The notes under the pieces were generated by a model, which was given only the letters and a program-made list of their open reading frames with translations, was not told where the DNA came from and searched no databases. A DNA stretch of 64,000 nt from Pseudosulfitobacter koreensis (GTDB lineage Bacteria > Pseudomonadota > Alphaproteobacteria > Rhodobacterales > Rhodobacteraceae). Every line of letters starts with the position of its first letter. Positions within the stretch are counted from its first letter, which is position 1. This document shows positions 53,897 to 62,457 of this stretch, one piece after another. Where the stretch lies: NCBI RefSeq assembly GCF_024733015.1, contig NZ_JANKJG010000007.1, forward strand, positions 1 to 64,000, written 5' to 3'. A program made the position numbers and the translations under genes.

Positions 53897-54916
53897 TCAG
53901 GCCTCGTAGGTGTCGACGTAGGAGGTGTCGACGAAGGTGTCGAGCGTGATGCCGGCATCGACCAGCCCCTCGGACTGGAACCACTCAAGCTGGTCGCGCA
54001 GCGAGGCCACGTTCATCTTGGCCCCTTCGTTCAGGCGCATGGTGCCGTTGATGATCGACGCCGACGCCTTTTCGATGGGCTGGTCGGTGTAGACATATTT
54101 GTGGATCAGCTCGACCATCTCCTGCTCGCCCGCGTCGCCGCCATCGCGCGCGATCATCGCGGCGTTGTAATCGGCCACGCCCTTGGAGAAGCCATTCAGG
54201 AACGCCTGCGTCTGGTCGCGCTGGTTGTCGGCATTGTCGGTCGAGGTGAAGACCGTGGTGACCTGGTAGTTCGGCAGATAGTCGGAAATGTCTCCGATCA
54301 CGTGCACCGCACCGGACCCCGCCAGCGGTTTCGCGATGTGGGGCACGATGGACCACGCGTCGATCTGGCCGGATTTCAGCGCGCCGATGATCGCGCCGAC
54401 CTTTTGCAGTGGCGTGAAGGACATCTCGATGCCTTCGGCCTGCGCGACCTTGGAGCCCATGTAGTGAAACGACGACCCGGCGGTCGAAATGCCGAATTTC
54501 TTGCCCGCGAGGCCCGCAGGCGAGGTCAGACCGGCCTGAAAGGCGGCGTCGGAGGCGAGGATCTTCTGCCCGTCGATTCCCGGCTCTTCGCTCAGACCGC
54601 CGCCGATCACCTTGACCGCGCCCTTGTCGGCCAGCGAGATCAGGCCGCCGGAAACGGCTGTCACCGCGTAATCGACATCGCCCGAGGCGATGGCCACGGC
54701 CATCGGCTGCGCCGCCTGGAAGAACCGCAGTTCGACGTCGAGGCCCGCCTCTTCGAAATAGCCACGCTCGACCGCGATGAAGCTGGCCGCATGCGAGGTG
54801 AAGCGCAAAGCGCCCACGACGATTTTCTGGTTCTGCGCGATGGCCGGTGCGGCAAGTCCGGTGGCGGCTGCGGCCCCGATCAGACCCATTGTCTGGCGGC
54901 GGTTGAAGTTGATCAT
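53897..54916 (-). CDS. NitT/TauT-family ABC substrate-binding protein with Tat-like signal
   Basis: 339 residues from the ATG at 54916, preceded by GGAGG. NRRQTMGLIGAAAATGLAAP is a Tat-type or Sec-type signal with cleavage near AIA-Q. IVVGALRFTSHAASFIAVER and GYFEEAGLDVELRFFQAAQP are the NMT1/SsuA-like signature. First gene of the operon with the ATPase and permease. No catabolic gene beside it betrays the ligand. Confidence 0.88.
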   Translation of the reverse strand: MINFNRRQTMGLIGAAAATGLAAPAIAQNQKIVVGALRFTSHAASFIAVERGYFEEAGLDVELRFFQAAQPMAVAIASGDVDYAVTAVSGGLISLADKGAVKVIGGGLSEEPGIDGQKILASDAAFQAGLTSPAGLAGKKFGISTAGSSFHYMGSKVAQAEGIEMSFTPLQKVGAIIGALKSGQIDAWSIVPHIAKPLAGSGAVHVIGDISDYLPNYQVTTVFTSTDNADNQRDQTQAFLNGFSKGVADYNAAMIARDGGDAGEQEMVELIHKYVYTDQPIEKASASIINGTMRLNEGAKMNVASLRDQLEWFQSEGLVDAGITLDTFVDTSYVDTYEA

Positions 54917-55159
54917 CGTATCCTCCCTGATGTGCATGATCCGTTGGTTTGGCATTTCAGTGCGGCAACGGGGCGGATTTTTCAAGGGTGTCGGCTGGAA
55001 AAGCGGCTGGCATTGGGACATGGCGGAGGTTTGCAGCCTGTCACAAGTGCCGCTCATGAGCGCCCCCCGCGGTCGGGCGCTGCCCTTTGTTACGCTGGCG
55101 CGCGATGTCTGTGCCGGGCTATCAGGTGGCGACGTTCCCTATGAAAGGCTGCCCCCGAT

Positions 55160-55588
55160 ATGACCGCGTATCTTCTTCTTTTCGCGTCGGCGCTGGTGGC
55201 GGCGACCATCCTGCCGATGCAATCCGAGGCGGTTCTTGTGGGGCTGCTGGTGGCGGGTGACCATCCTGTCGCTTCGCTCATCCTCGTGGCGACGGTGGGC
55301 AATGTGCTGGGTTCCGTGATCAACTGGGTTCTGGGGCGCTATCTGCTGCGGTTCCGCGACAGGCGTTGGTTTCCGGCCTCGGACAGGCAGCTTGAGCGCG
55401 CGCAGGGCTGGTATCACCGTTATGGCCGTTGGTCTCTGCTGGGCAGTTGGCTGCCGCTGGTCGGTGATCCGCTGACCGTTGTCGCGGGGGTGATGCGCGA
55501 GCCGTTCTGGACGTTTTTCGCCTTGGTCACTGTCGCCAAGGCGGGGCGCTATCTGGCACTGGCGGCGCTGACGTTGGCGTGGATCTAG
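55160..55588 (+). CDS. YqaA-family (DedA/SNARE-associated) membrane protein
   Basis: 142 residues with four TM helices. QSEAVLVGLL, GNVLGSVINWVLGRYLLRF and a central GSWLPLVGDPLTVVAGVMRE segment are characteristic of the short YqaA branch of DedA proteins. Function in lipid or membrane homeostasis is only broadly known. Isolated gene, 71 bp upstream of the apnO open frame. Confidence 0.85.
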   Translation: MTAYLLLFASALVAATILPMQSEAVLVGLLVAGDHPVASLILVATVGNVLGSVINWVLGRYLLRFRDRRWFPASDRQLERAQGWYHRYGRWSLLGSWLPLVGDPLTVVAGVMREPFWTFFALVTVAKAGRYLALAALTLAWI

Positions 55589-55621
55589 AAGGCAGGCTTG
55601 ACTCCCACTGATGAATAGATC

Positions 55622-55639
55622 ATCTCATCATACCAGTTG
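55622..55639. promoter_or_regulatory. Candidate GntR operator upstream of apnO
   Basis: ATCTCATCATACCAGTTG is an exact inverted copy of the 18-mer at 57234-57251. It lies 27 bp upstream of the apnO start. The shared motif (TGGTATGATGA on the other strand) is the probable site of the FadR-type regulator encoded at 56501-57208. Confidence 0.6.
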
Positions 55640-55665
55640 AGGATTTGAACGGGGGAGCGCGGCAA

Positions 55666-56496
55666 ATGGCACAGAAACTGGCGTTGATGGGTGCGGGCGG
55701 CAAGATGGGCGTGCGCAGTGCGACGAACCTGCTGCAATCGGATTTCGAGGTGGCCCATGTCGAGATATCGGAGGCAGGCCGCGCGCGGCTGAAAGAGGCC
55801 ATCGGCGTCGATTGCGTGCCCGTCGAGGAGGCGCTGAAAGGGGCTGATGTGGTGCTGCTGGCGGTGCCCGATACGGCGATCCGCGCGGTGGCGGCGTCGA
55901 TCATCGACATGGTGCCTGCGGGCGCGATGGTGATCTGTCTGGATGCGGCGGGACCGTTTGCGGGGCATCTGCCCGAGCGTGAAGACGTCACATATTTCGT
56001 CACGCACCCCTGCCATCCGCCGATCTACAACGACGAGCAGACCGAAGCAGGCCGCAAGGACTACTTTGGCGGGATCGCCGCGCAACAGGGCATCGTCAAC
56101 GCGCTGATGCAGGGGCCCGAAGAGCATTATGCCTTGGGCGAAAAGGTGGGCCGCGCGATCTATGCGCCGGTCGCGCGCAGTCACCGCGTGACGGTGGACC
56201 AGATGGCGCTGCTGGAGCCGGGGTTGTCCGAGACGGTCTGCGCGTCGCTTCTGGACGTGATGCGCGAGGCGATGGACGAAGTGGTGCGGCGCGGCGTGCC
56301 AAAGGAAGCGGCGCGGGATTTCCTGCTGGGACACATGAACATCCTGGGTGCCGTGATCTTCGAGGAGGTCGACGGCGTGTTCTCGGACGCCTGCAACAAG
56401 GCGATTACCTTCGGCAAGCCGATGCTGATGCGGGATGACTGGAAACGGGTGTTCGAGCCGGACGAGATCGCCGCCAGCATCCAGCGCATCACCTGA
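55666..56496 (+). CDS. apnO: ApnO-like D-apionate oxidoisomerase (dehydrogenase fold)
   Basis: 276 residues from the ATG at 55666, with GGGGGAG upstream. The N-terminal Rossmann domain (KLALMGAGGKMGVRSATNLL) and the C-terminal helical domain follow the phosphogluconate-dehydrogenase C-terminal-like family that includes ApnO. TYFVTHPCHPPIYNDEQ and GHMNILGAVIFEEV are probable active-site segments. ApnO converts D-apionate to 3-oxo-isoapionate. The assignment leans on the neighbouring DUF1537 kinase and RuBisCO-like protein, which are the next steps of that route. Confidence 0.72.
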   Translation: MAQKLALMGAGGKMGVRSATNLLQSDFEVAHVEISEAGRARLKEAIGVDCVPVEEALKGADVVLLAVPDTAIRAVAASIIDMVPAGAMVICLDAAGPFAGHLPEREDVTYFVTHPCHPPIYNDEQTEAGRKDYFGGIAAQQGIVNALMQGPEEHYALGEKVGRAIYAPVARSHRVTVDQMALLEPGLSETVCASLLDVMREAMDEVVRRGVPKEAARDFLLGHMNILGAVIFEEVDGVFSDACNKAITFGKPMLMRDDWKRVFEPDEIAASIQRIT

Positions 56497-56500
56497 TATG

Positions 56501-57208
56501 TCAGGCGCGGGGCTGCAATCCGGCGGACCGGTCAAGATGCGTGGCCATCTGCGCGACCGCCGCATCGCCGTCCTGTGCGTCGATGGCGGCGACGATCTGG
56601 CGGTGTTCGGCCAGCGTGGTGTCCTCGTGCCCGGACCAGCGCAGCAACGCGCCGTGGTTGTGGAAAATCCACTTCAGCATCGCGTCGGCCAGCGCCGTGA
56701 TCACCGGGTTGCCCGCAATCGCGATGATACGCGCGTGAAAGGCTATGTCGGCGGCGACGAAATCATCTGGCCGGTCGCGCGCGGCGGATTGCATCGCGAT
56801 CAGGTGGTGCAGGGCGTGCAGGTCGTCGTCCGACCGCCTGAGCGCCGCAACACGCACCAGGCCCAGCTCGAACATGCGCCGCGCGTCCTTGAGGTGATCC
56901 AGATTTTCGGGCGCGACCGACAGCAGGGTCTGTGCAATGCCGTCCAGCTGCGCCACGGCGCTTTGCGGGGTGATCGCGTTGACGCGGGTGCGCTCGCCGT
57001 GGCTGACGGTGATCAGCCCCATCTGGTGCAACGATTGCAACGCCTCGCGCACTACGGGGCGGCCGACGCCGAAACGGTCCATCAGCGCGCGCTCCGACGG
57101 CAGCGGATCGCCGGGCGCCACGGCACCCTTCACGATCATCGCGTGCAGGCGGTCGAACACCGCGTCCGACAGCTTGCGGCGGGGGATCGGGTCGGTGGGC
57201 GTGGACAT
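56501..57208 (-). CDS. FadR-type GntR regulator of the sugar-acid cluster
   Basis: 235 residues. The winged helix at about 8-75 (PRRKLSDAVFDRLHAMIVKG; ERALMDRFGVGRPVVREALQ) is followed by an FCD ligand domain with metal-binding His/Asp (DIAFHARIIAIAGNP and LAEHRQIVAAIDAQD). It is convergent with apnO and divergent from the kinase gene. The repeated GGTAT-centred operators before apnO, this gene, the 2-hydroxyacid dehydrogenase and the idnD/SDR pair fit one regulon under its control. Confidence 0.88.
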   Translation of the reverse strand: MSTPTDPIPRRKLSDAVFDRLHAMIVKGAVAPGDPLPSERALMDRFGVGRPVVREALQSLHQMGLITVSHGERTRVNAITPQSAVAQLDGIAQTLLSVAPENLDHLKDARRMFELGLVRVAALRRSDDDLHALHHLIAMQSAARDRPDDFVAADIAFHARIIAIAGNPVITALADAMLKWIFHNHGALLRWSGHEDTTLAEHRQIVAAIDAQDGDAAVAQMATHLDRSAGLQPRA

Positions 57209-57233
57209 GGCAGCTTTGGTTCCTTTGGTGCTG

Positions 57234-57251
57234 CAACTGGTATGATGAGAT
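57234..57251. promoter_or_regulatory. Candidate GntR operator between the regulator and kinase genes
   Basis: CAACTGGTATGATGAGAT is identical, in inverted orientation, to the site before apnO. It lies 26 bp upstream of the regulator start and ends 5 bp before the kinase ATG. It would allow autoregulation and control of the kinase operon at once. Confidence 0.6.
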
Positions 57252-57256
57252 AAGCG

Positions 57257-58597
57257 ATGGATGGTCAAGCCTTGGATGGTCCGGTGCTGGCGTGGCTGGG
57301 CGACGATTTCACGGGCGCTGCCGCGGTGATGGAGGTTCTGGCCTTTGCCGGGCTGCCCGTGGCGCTGTTCCTGCGGGTGCCGGATGCTGCGCGGCTGGCG
57401 CAGTTTCCGGGGCTGCGCGGCATCGGGATCGCCAGCATGGCACGCACGCGTGCGCCTGAATGGATGGATGCGGAACTGCCCGCGCTCTACGATGCACTGA
57501 TTGCGACGGGGGCGGCGCTGGTTCAGTATAAAGTATGCTCGACACTGGATTCCGCGCCGCATGTGGGCAGCATCGGGCGCGCGATGCAGATCGGGCAGGC
57601 CCGTTTCGGCGGGGCGGTTCCGGTGGTGGTCGCCGCGCCGCAGATGCGGCGGTACCAATCGTTTGGCCATCTGTTCGCGGGCACCGATGCCGGGGTGTTC
57701 CGGCTGGACCGCCATCCGGTCATGGCGCGCCATCCGGTGACCCCGATGCACGAGGCCGACGTGGTGCGGCACCTGTCGGCGCAGACCGATATGGCGCTGA
57801 GCTGTCTGGACCTTGAGGCGCTGCACGATCCGGCGCGCGCCGATGCGGCGCTGGTTGCGGGGCAGGGCGTCACGGTGGACATGATGACCCCCGCAGACGA
57901 GATCGCGGTGGGGCGGCTGTTGTGGGAAAACCGCAGCGCGCACCGGTTCGTCGCGGGATCGCAAGGCGTTGCCTATGCTTTGGTCGCCTATTTCCGCGCG
58001 CAGGGATGGCTGCCTGCGGCGCAGCCGGTCGGGGGGCTGGGCGCGGTGGCGCGGATGGCGGTGGTGTCCGGCTCGGTGTCGCCGACGACGGCGGACCAGA
58101 TCGCCTGGGCCTGCGGGAATGGGTTCGCAGGCATCGCCTTTGACGTGCTGGCGGCGTGCGGCGGCGGGCTGGCGGACGCCGAGGCTGCGGCGGTGCAGGC
58201 AGGCTTGGCCGCACTGGACGCAGGGCAGGTGCCGTTGATCTACACCGCCAGAGGGCCGGACGACCCGGTGGTCGCGGATTTGCGAGCGGCGGCGGGGGCG
58301 GATCTGCCTGCGGTGAACGACCGGATGGGTGCCGCTCTGGGTCGTGTGTTGCGCGCGTTGATCGAACGCGGCGGGCTATCCCGTGCGGTGGTGTCGGGTG
58401 GCGATACCTCGGGCCACGTCTGCGCCGCCTTGGGCATCGACGCGCTGACGGCACTGGCGCCGACGATCCCCGGTGCCGCGATCTGCCGCGCCCATGGGCC
58501 GGGCGCGATGGACGGGCTGCACCTGGCGCTGAAGGGCGGGCAGATGGGCAGCCGCGATTATTTCGGATGGGTCAGAGACGGAGGCGGCGCGCGATGA
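57257..58597 (+). CDS. oiaK: DUF1537 four-carbon/sugar-acid kinase (OiaK-like)
   Basis: 446 residues of the DUF1537 kinase family. The N-terminal substrate domain is LAWLGDDFTGAAAVMEVLAF with the conserved DD-TG. The C-terminal ATP domain has VVSGGDTSGHVCAALGIDAL near 380 and PGAICRAHGPGAMDGLHLAL. In the apionate pathway OiaK phosphorylates 3-oxo-isoapionate to its 4-phosphate, the substrate of the RuBisCO-like protein encoded next (4-nt overlap). Other DUF1537 members act on threonate, erythronate and related acids. Confidence 0.78.
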   Translation: MDGQALDGPVLAWLGDDFTGAAAVMEVLAFAGLPVALFLRVPDAARLAQFPGLRGIGIASMARTRAPEWMDAELPALYDALIATGAALVQYKVCSTLDSAPHVGSIGRAMQIGQARFGGAVPVVVAAPQMRRYQSFGHLFAGTDAGVFRLDRHPVMARHPVTPMHEADVVRHLSAQTDMALSCLDLEALHDPARADAALVAGQGVTVDMMTPADEIAVGRLLWENRSAHRFVAGSQGVAYALVAYFRAQGWLPAAQPVGGLGAVARMAVVSGSVSPTTADQIAWACGNGFAGIAFDVLAACGGGLADAEAAAVQAGLAALDAGQVPLIYTARGPDDPVVADLRAAAGADLPAVNDRMGAALGRVLRALIERGGLSRAVVSGGDTSGHVCAALGIDALTALAPTIPGAAICRAHGPGAMDGLHLALKGGQMGSRDYFGWVRDGGGAR

Positions 58598-59853
58598 CAC
58601 GGTTGCAGGCGACATATCAGATTGAAAGTCCGGTGGGCGTGGCGCGCGCGGCGGAGGTGATCGCAGGCGAGCAGTCGACGGGCACGTTCGTGCGACTGGC
58701 ATCGGAAACCGACGATCTGCGTGCGCGGTCGGCGGCACGGGTCGAGGCGGTCGAAGTTACAGGCGCGTCAGACCATCCAGCGCTGCCCTGCCGGTTGAAG
58801 GCCGCGCGCTACGAACAAGGGCGGATCACGCTAAGCTGGCCGGTGGACACCTTTGGGCCGTCGCTGCCGAACATCCTGGCGACGGTGGCGGGCAACCTGT
58901 TCGAGCTGGCGGAAGTGTCCGCGATAAGGTTGCTGTCGCTGGATATTCCCGACAGCATCGCCGCCGCCTGTCCGGGGCCGCAGTTCGGTGTTGCAGGCAC
59001 GCGGGCGCTGGCCGGCGTGGATGCGGGCCCGATGATCGGCACCATCGTCAAGCCCAGCGTGGGGCTGAGCGCAGCACAGACGGCCACCCTGGCGGGCGAT
59101 CTGGCGCGGGCGGGGATTGATTTCATCAAGGACGACGAATTGCAGGGCAACGGGCCTGCGTGCCCTCTGCCGGATCGGGCGCGGCTGGTGATGCAGGCGC
59201 TGGACGCCGCCGCGCAGGCGACGGGGCGCAAGGCGATGTATGCGTCCAACATCACCGACGAGATCACCCAGATGTGGCGGCATCTTGAACTGCTGGAGCG
59301 GCTGGGGGCCACCTGCGCGATGGTCTCGCTGAACTCGATCGGGCTGGCGGGGCTCAGGGCTGTGCGCGACCGCTCGCCCCTGCCGATCCATGCGCATCGC
59401 AACGGCTGGGGGCTGATGTCACGCTCGCCCCATATCGGGATCGCGTACCCCGCGATGCAAAAGCTGTGGCGGCTGGCAGGGGCGGATCATCTGCATGTGA
59501 ACGGGCTGGCCAGCAAGTTCACCGAACCCGACGCCGTGGTGATCGAGGCGGCGCGCAGCGTTCAGGCGCCGGTGTCTGGCAGCCACGCGCACGCAGCGCT
59601 GCCGGTGTTTTCATCCGGCCAAACGCCCTGGCAGGTGGGTCCGACGCTGGCGGCGCTGGGCAATGACGATGCCCTGATCTGCGCGGGCGGCGGGATCATG
59701 AGCCATCCGGGCGGGCCTGCGGCGGGGATCACCGCCTTTCGCCAAGCAGCTGTGGCGCAGGCTGCGGGCGTGGACGTGCGAACCCATGCGGCGGATCATC
59801 CCGAGCTTGCGTCGGCGCTGGATGCCTTTCAGGGGGCGGTCAGCCGCAGTTGA
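58594..59853 (+). CDS. oiaX: RuBisCO-like protein (OiaX-like)
   Basis: 419 residues, RuBisCO large-subunit fold. GTIVKPSVGLSAAQTATLAG corresponds to the loop with the first catalytic Lys. IDFIKDDELQGN carries the Lys that is carbamylated in RuBisCO together with the metal-binding Asp/Glu. PIHAHRNGWG, LHVNGLASKF and GGGIMSHPGG follow in order. Loop 6 is not the RuBisCO KxxxG type, so CO2 fixation is unlikely. OiaX cleaves 3-oxo-isoapionate 4-phosphate to 3-phosphoglycerate and glycolate. Overlap with the DUF1537 kinase gene supports this role. Confidence 0.8.
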   Translation: MTRLQATYQIESPVGVARAAEVIAGEQSTGTFVRLASETDDLRARSAARVEAVEVTGASDHPALPCRLKAARYEQGRITLSWPVDTFGPSLPNILATVAGNLFELAEVSAIRLLSLDIPDSIAAACPGPQFGVAGTRALAGVDAGPMIGTIVKPSVGLSAAQTATLAGDLARAGIDFIKDDELQGNGPACPLPDRARLVMQALDAAAQATGRKAMYASNITDEITQMWRHLELLERLGATCAMVSLNSIGLAGLRAVRDRSPLPIHAHRNGWGLMSRSPHIGIAYPAMQKLWRLAGADHLHVNGLASKFTEPDAVVIEAARSVQAPVSGSHAHAALPVFSSGQTPWQVGPTLAALGNDDALICAGGGIMSHPGGPAAGITAFRQAAVAQAAGVDVRTHAADHPELASALDAFQGAVSRS

Positions 59854-59878
59854 CACCGGCTGAAATTGCCGCGACACG

Positions 59879-59890
59879 TTGGTATACCAA
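59879..59890. promoter_or_regulatory. Perfect palindrome upstream of the 2-hydroxyacid dehydrogenase gene
   Basis: TTGGTATACCAA is a perfect 12-bp palindrome, 22 bp upstream of the dehydrogenase start. It shares the GGTATACC core with the site at 63542-63555 and half of it with the two TGGTATGATGA sites, so it is a likely operator of the cluster's GntR regulator. Confidence 0.6.
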
Positions 59891-59912
59891 ATTGCACTTC
59901 AGGAGTTGCCCC

Positions 59913-60851
59913 ATGTCTGCCATCCTTGCCGTCGGTCCCTATACCGAAGCCGAACGTGACGCGTTCATTGCGGAACTGCAACCGACGTTCATCGCCACGC
60001 GAACTGAGCTTGACGCGCTGGACGGGGCGTCCCGCGCCGCCGTCAAGGCCATCGCCTACAAGGGGCACCGGCCCTTCGGGCCCGAAGAGATGGACCAGTT
60101 CGAGAACCTGGGCGTTATCGCGAATTTCGGCGTGGGATACGATGCCATCGACGTGGGTGCGGCAAGCGCACGGGGCATCAAGGTGACCAACACGCCCGAC
60201 GTGCTGAACGACGACGTGGCGGATCTGGCGATTGCGATGTGGCTGATGCAGGCGCGCGAAATGCGGCAGGCCGAGGCCTGGGTGCGTGACGGGTCGTGGG
60301 CCGAGAAGGGCGCGACGCCGCTGAACCGCAAGGTCAGCGGCGGCACCGTCGGGGTCATGGGCATGGGCCGCATCGGGCGTGACATCGCCGACCGTCTGGC
60401 CGCGTTCAAATGCGAGGTTCATTACCACGCCCGGTCGCAAAAGGACACGCCGGGCTGGACCTATCACGCCGATCCGGTGGAATTGGCGCGGGCCGTCGAT
60501 TACCTGTTCGTCGCGCTGGTGGGCGGCCCCGAGACCGAAAACTACGTCTCGAAAGAGGTGATCGCGGCGCTGGGCGAGGCGGGCGTGATCATCAACATCT
60601 CGCGCGGCAGCACCATTGACGAAGAGGCGATGCTGGACGCGTTGGAAAGCGGTGCGATTGCGGGCGCCGGTCTGGACGTCTTCGTGGGCGAGCCCAAGGT
60701 GAACCCGCGTTTCCTGGCGCTGGACAACGTGGTGCTGCAACCGCACCAGGGCTCGGCCACCCACGCAACCCGCGCCGCGATGGCGAAGCTGCAGCGCGAC
60801 AACGTGGCGGCGCATCTGGCGGGGCGGGAATTGCTGACGCCGGTGAATTGA
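59913..60851 (+). CDS. D-isomer 2-hydroxyacid dehydrogenase (glyoxylate/hydroxypyruvate reductase type)
   Basis: 312 residues from the ATG at 59913 with AGGAG upstream. The NAD(P) domain has VGVMGMGRIGRDIADRLAAF. Catalytic residues are Arg in NISRGSTIDEEA, Glu in FVGEPKVN and His in VVLQPHQGSATHA. It could interconvert glyoxylate and glycolate or reduce hydroxypyruvate, which fits a pathway that yields glycolate and 3-phosphoglycerate. The true substrate is not determined. Confidence 0.87.
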   Translation: MSAILAVGPYTEAERDAFIAELQPTFIATRTELDALDGASRAAVKAIAYKGHRPFGPEEMDQFENLGVIANFGVGYDAIDVGAASARGIKVTNTPDVLNDDVADLAIAMWLMQAREMRQAEAWVRDGSWAEKGATPLNRKVSGGTVGVMGMGRIGRDIADRLAAFKCEVHYHARSQKDTPGWTYHADPVELARAVDYLFVALVGGPETENYVSKEVIAALGEAGVIINISRGSTIDEEAMLDALESGAIAGAGLDVFVGEPKVNPRFLALDNVVLQPHQGSATHATRAAMAKLQRDNVAAHLAGRELLTPVN

Positions 60852-60877
60852 GGGTTCTGAAACGGTTTGCCCGGCGG

Positions 60878-61843
60878 TCAGACGCCGGGCTTGTCATCCT
60901 CCAGATAATACCGCACGTTGTCCTCGAAGGATGCATCGGCCTCCAACCCCAGCGCCAGCGCCTTGTCGGCGTGGATGTCCCAGCGCCAGCCGGACACGAT
61001 GGCTTGCACGTCCGGTTGCGCTTCCCAGCGGATCAGTTTGGCGGGCTCCGGTCCTGCCACGGCGGTCATCGCGGCGATGACCTGATCTATCGACCAGACC
61101 TTGCCCGGCATCTGCATCGCGCGGTTCTCGCCGATGGCAGCGGCGTCCAGTTCGGCGGCCTTCACCAGGTTTTCAGCGCATTTGCGCGGGCTGAGGTAAT
61201 AGTGCAGGAAATCGCCCTCGACTGGGCAGACGGCGTCTTGCCCGTTCAGCGGTTCGCGCAGGATCGACGACATGAACGACGATGCGGCGCGGTTGGGTTT
61301 GCCCGGACGCACCGAGATCGTCGGCAGCCGGAACGCGCGCCCGTCGACATAGCCCTTGCGTGAATAATCGTTGATCAGGATTTCGCCGATGGCCTTTTGC
61401 CCGCCGTAGGAGGTTTGAGGGTTGGGATAGGTGTGATCGCCCAACGGGTTGCGCGCCTCGCCGCCATAGACCGCGATGGACGAGGTAAAGACCACGACCG
61501 GCTTGGTGCCCAAGGCGCGGCAGCGTTCCAGCACGTTGTAGGTGCCAAAGAGGTTGATCTGCATGCCTGCATCAAAGTCTTCCTCGGCGTGGGCCGAGAC
61601 GATGGCCGCCAGCAGATAGATCACGTCGGTGTCCTCGGTCACGACGGAGGCGACCGAGGCTGCATCGGCGATGTCGCAGCGCGTGGTCTCGACCGCGAAA
61701 GGCGCGTCGACGGGGGCGGGGTCGACCACGTCGGCCAGCACGATGCGGCTGATGGCGGTGCCGCGCAGGGTGCCCTTGGTGGCGAGTGCCTTGGCCAGTT
61801 TCTGGCCCACGACACCGCCGCCGCCTATGATCAGAATGTTCAT
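60878..61843 (-). CDS. DenD-like NAD-dependent sugar-acid dehydrogenase (epimerase fold)
   Basis: 321 residues from the ATG at 61843, with AGGAAG 6 bp upstream; an ATGA start at 61864 is the alternative. Extended-SDR Rossmann (ILIIGGGGVVGQKLAKALAT), then VVVFTSSIAVYGGEA and TSYGGQKAIGEILINDYSRK with Tyr/Lys. FRLPTISVRPGKPNRAASSF resembles D-erythronate dehydrogenase DenD. DenD makes 2-oxo-D-erythronate, which can feed a DUF1537 kinase route. Third gene of the minus operon idnD-lysE-denD. Confidence 0.72.
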   Translation of the reverse strand: MNILIIGGGGVVGQKLAKALATKGTLRGTAISRIVLADVVDPAPVDAPFAVETTRCDIADAASVASVVTEDTDVIYLLAAIVSAHAEEDFDAGMQINLFGTYNVLERCRALGTKPVVVFTSSIAVYGGEARNPLGDHTYPNPQTSYGGQKAIGEILINDYSRKGYVDGRAFRLPTISVRPGKPNRAASSFMSSILREPLNGQDAVCPVEGDFLHYYLSPRKCAENLVKAAELDAAAIGENRAMQMPGKVWSIDQVIAAMTAVAGPEPAKLIRWEAQPDVQAIVSGWRWDIHADKALALGLEADASFEDNVRYYLEDDKPGV

Positions 61844-61860
61844 CGTTGTCTTCCTTTCGG

Positions 61861-62457
61861 TCATTTCGCCACTCCGGCGATCAGGGCGAGGGCCACGACG
61901 CCCAGCATCGCTGCGGCCATCGCATAGTTGATGCGGCGCTGGGCCGCGTCGGACAGGTTCAGCCGGTGCAGGCTGGCCCCGGCCCAGAGCCAGCCCAGAT
62001 GGATCGGTATCCAGAAGGCGTTGACGATCAGCAGCTTGGTCACGGTTTCGAACAGCAGGCTGTAGGGCGCATAGGGGAAGCCCGCAAAGAGGGTGGTGTT
62101 GACGGCATAGGCCTTGGGGTTGATCGCCTGCAGCAGGATCCCCGCGCCGATGCCCGGTGCCGTGGCTGCGGCGATAAACGCGACCTTGCTGCCCGCGAAG
62201 GCGATGCGGGCGGCGAGGTAGAGCAGGTACAGGATCGACGCGCCCATCAGCACCCAGCGGATCACCGGCACGGCCAGGATCACCGCCGCCAGCCCCGAGA
62301 TCACGCCGAAGGCCACGATGTTGGTGCCGATGAACAGTCCGCCAAGATAGCGCAGCCCCGCGCGAAACCCGTGGCCCGCGCCGATGCCTGCGGTCGACAG
62401 CACGCCGGGACCGGGGGTTATCAGCAGAAAGAACACCGCCAGGGTGAAGGCGATCAT
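61861..62457 (-). CDS. LysE/RhtB-family exporter
   Basis: 198 residues with six TM helices. FTLAVFFLLITPGPGVLSTA at the N-terminus is the LysE signature and INPKAYAVNTTLFAGFPYAP the second conserved part. The ATG at 62457 overlaps the idnD stop by 4 nt. LysE proteins export amino acids or small metabolites; here it may relieve an intermediate of sugar-acid metabolism. Confidence 0.87.
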   Translation of the reverse strand: MIAFTLAVFFLLITPGPGVLSTAGIGAGHGFRAGLRYLGGLFIGTNIVAFGVISGLAAVILAVPVIRWVLMGASILYLLYLAARIAFAGSKVAFIAAATAPGIGAGILLQAINPKAYAVNTTLFAGFPYAPYSLLFETVTKLLIVNAFWIPIHLGWLWAGASLHRLNLSDAAQRRINYAMAAAMLGVVALALIAGVAK

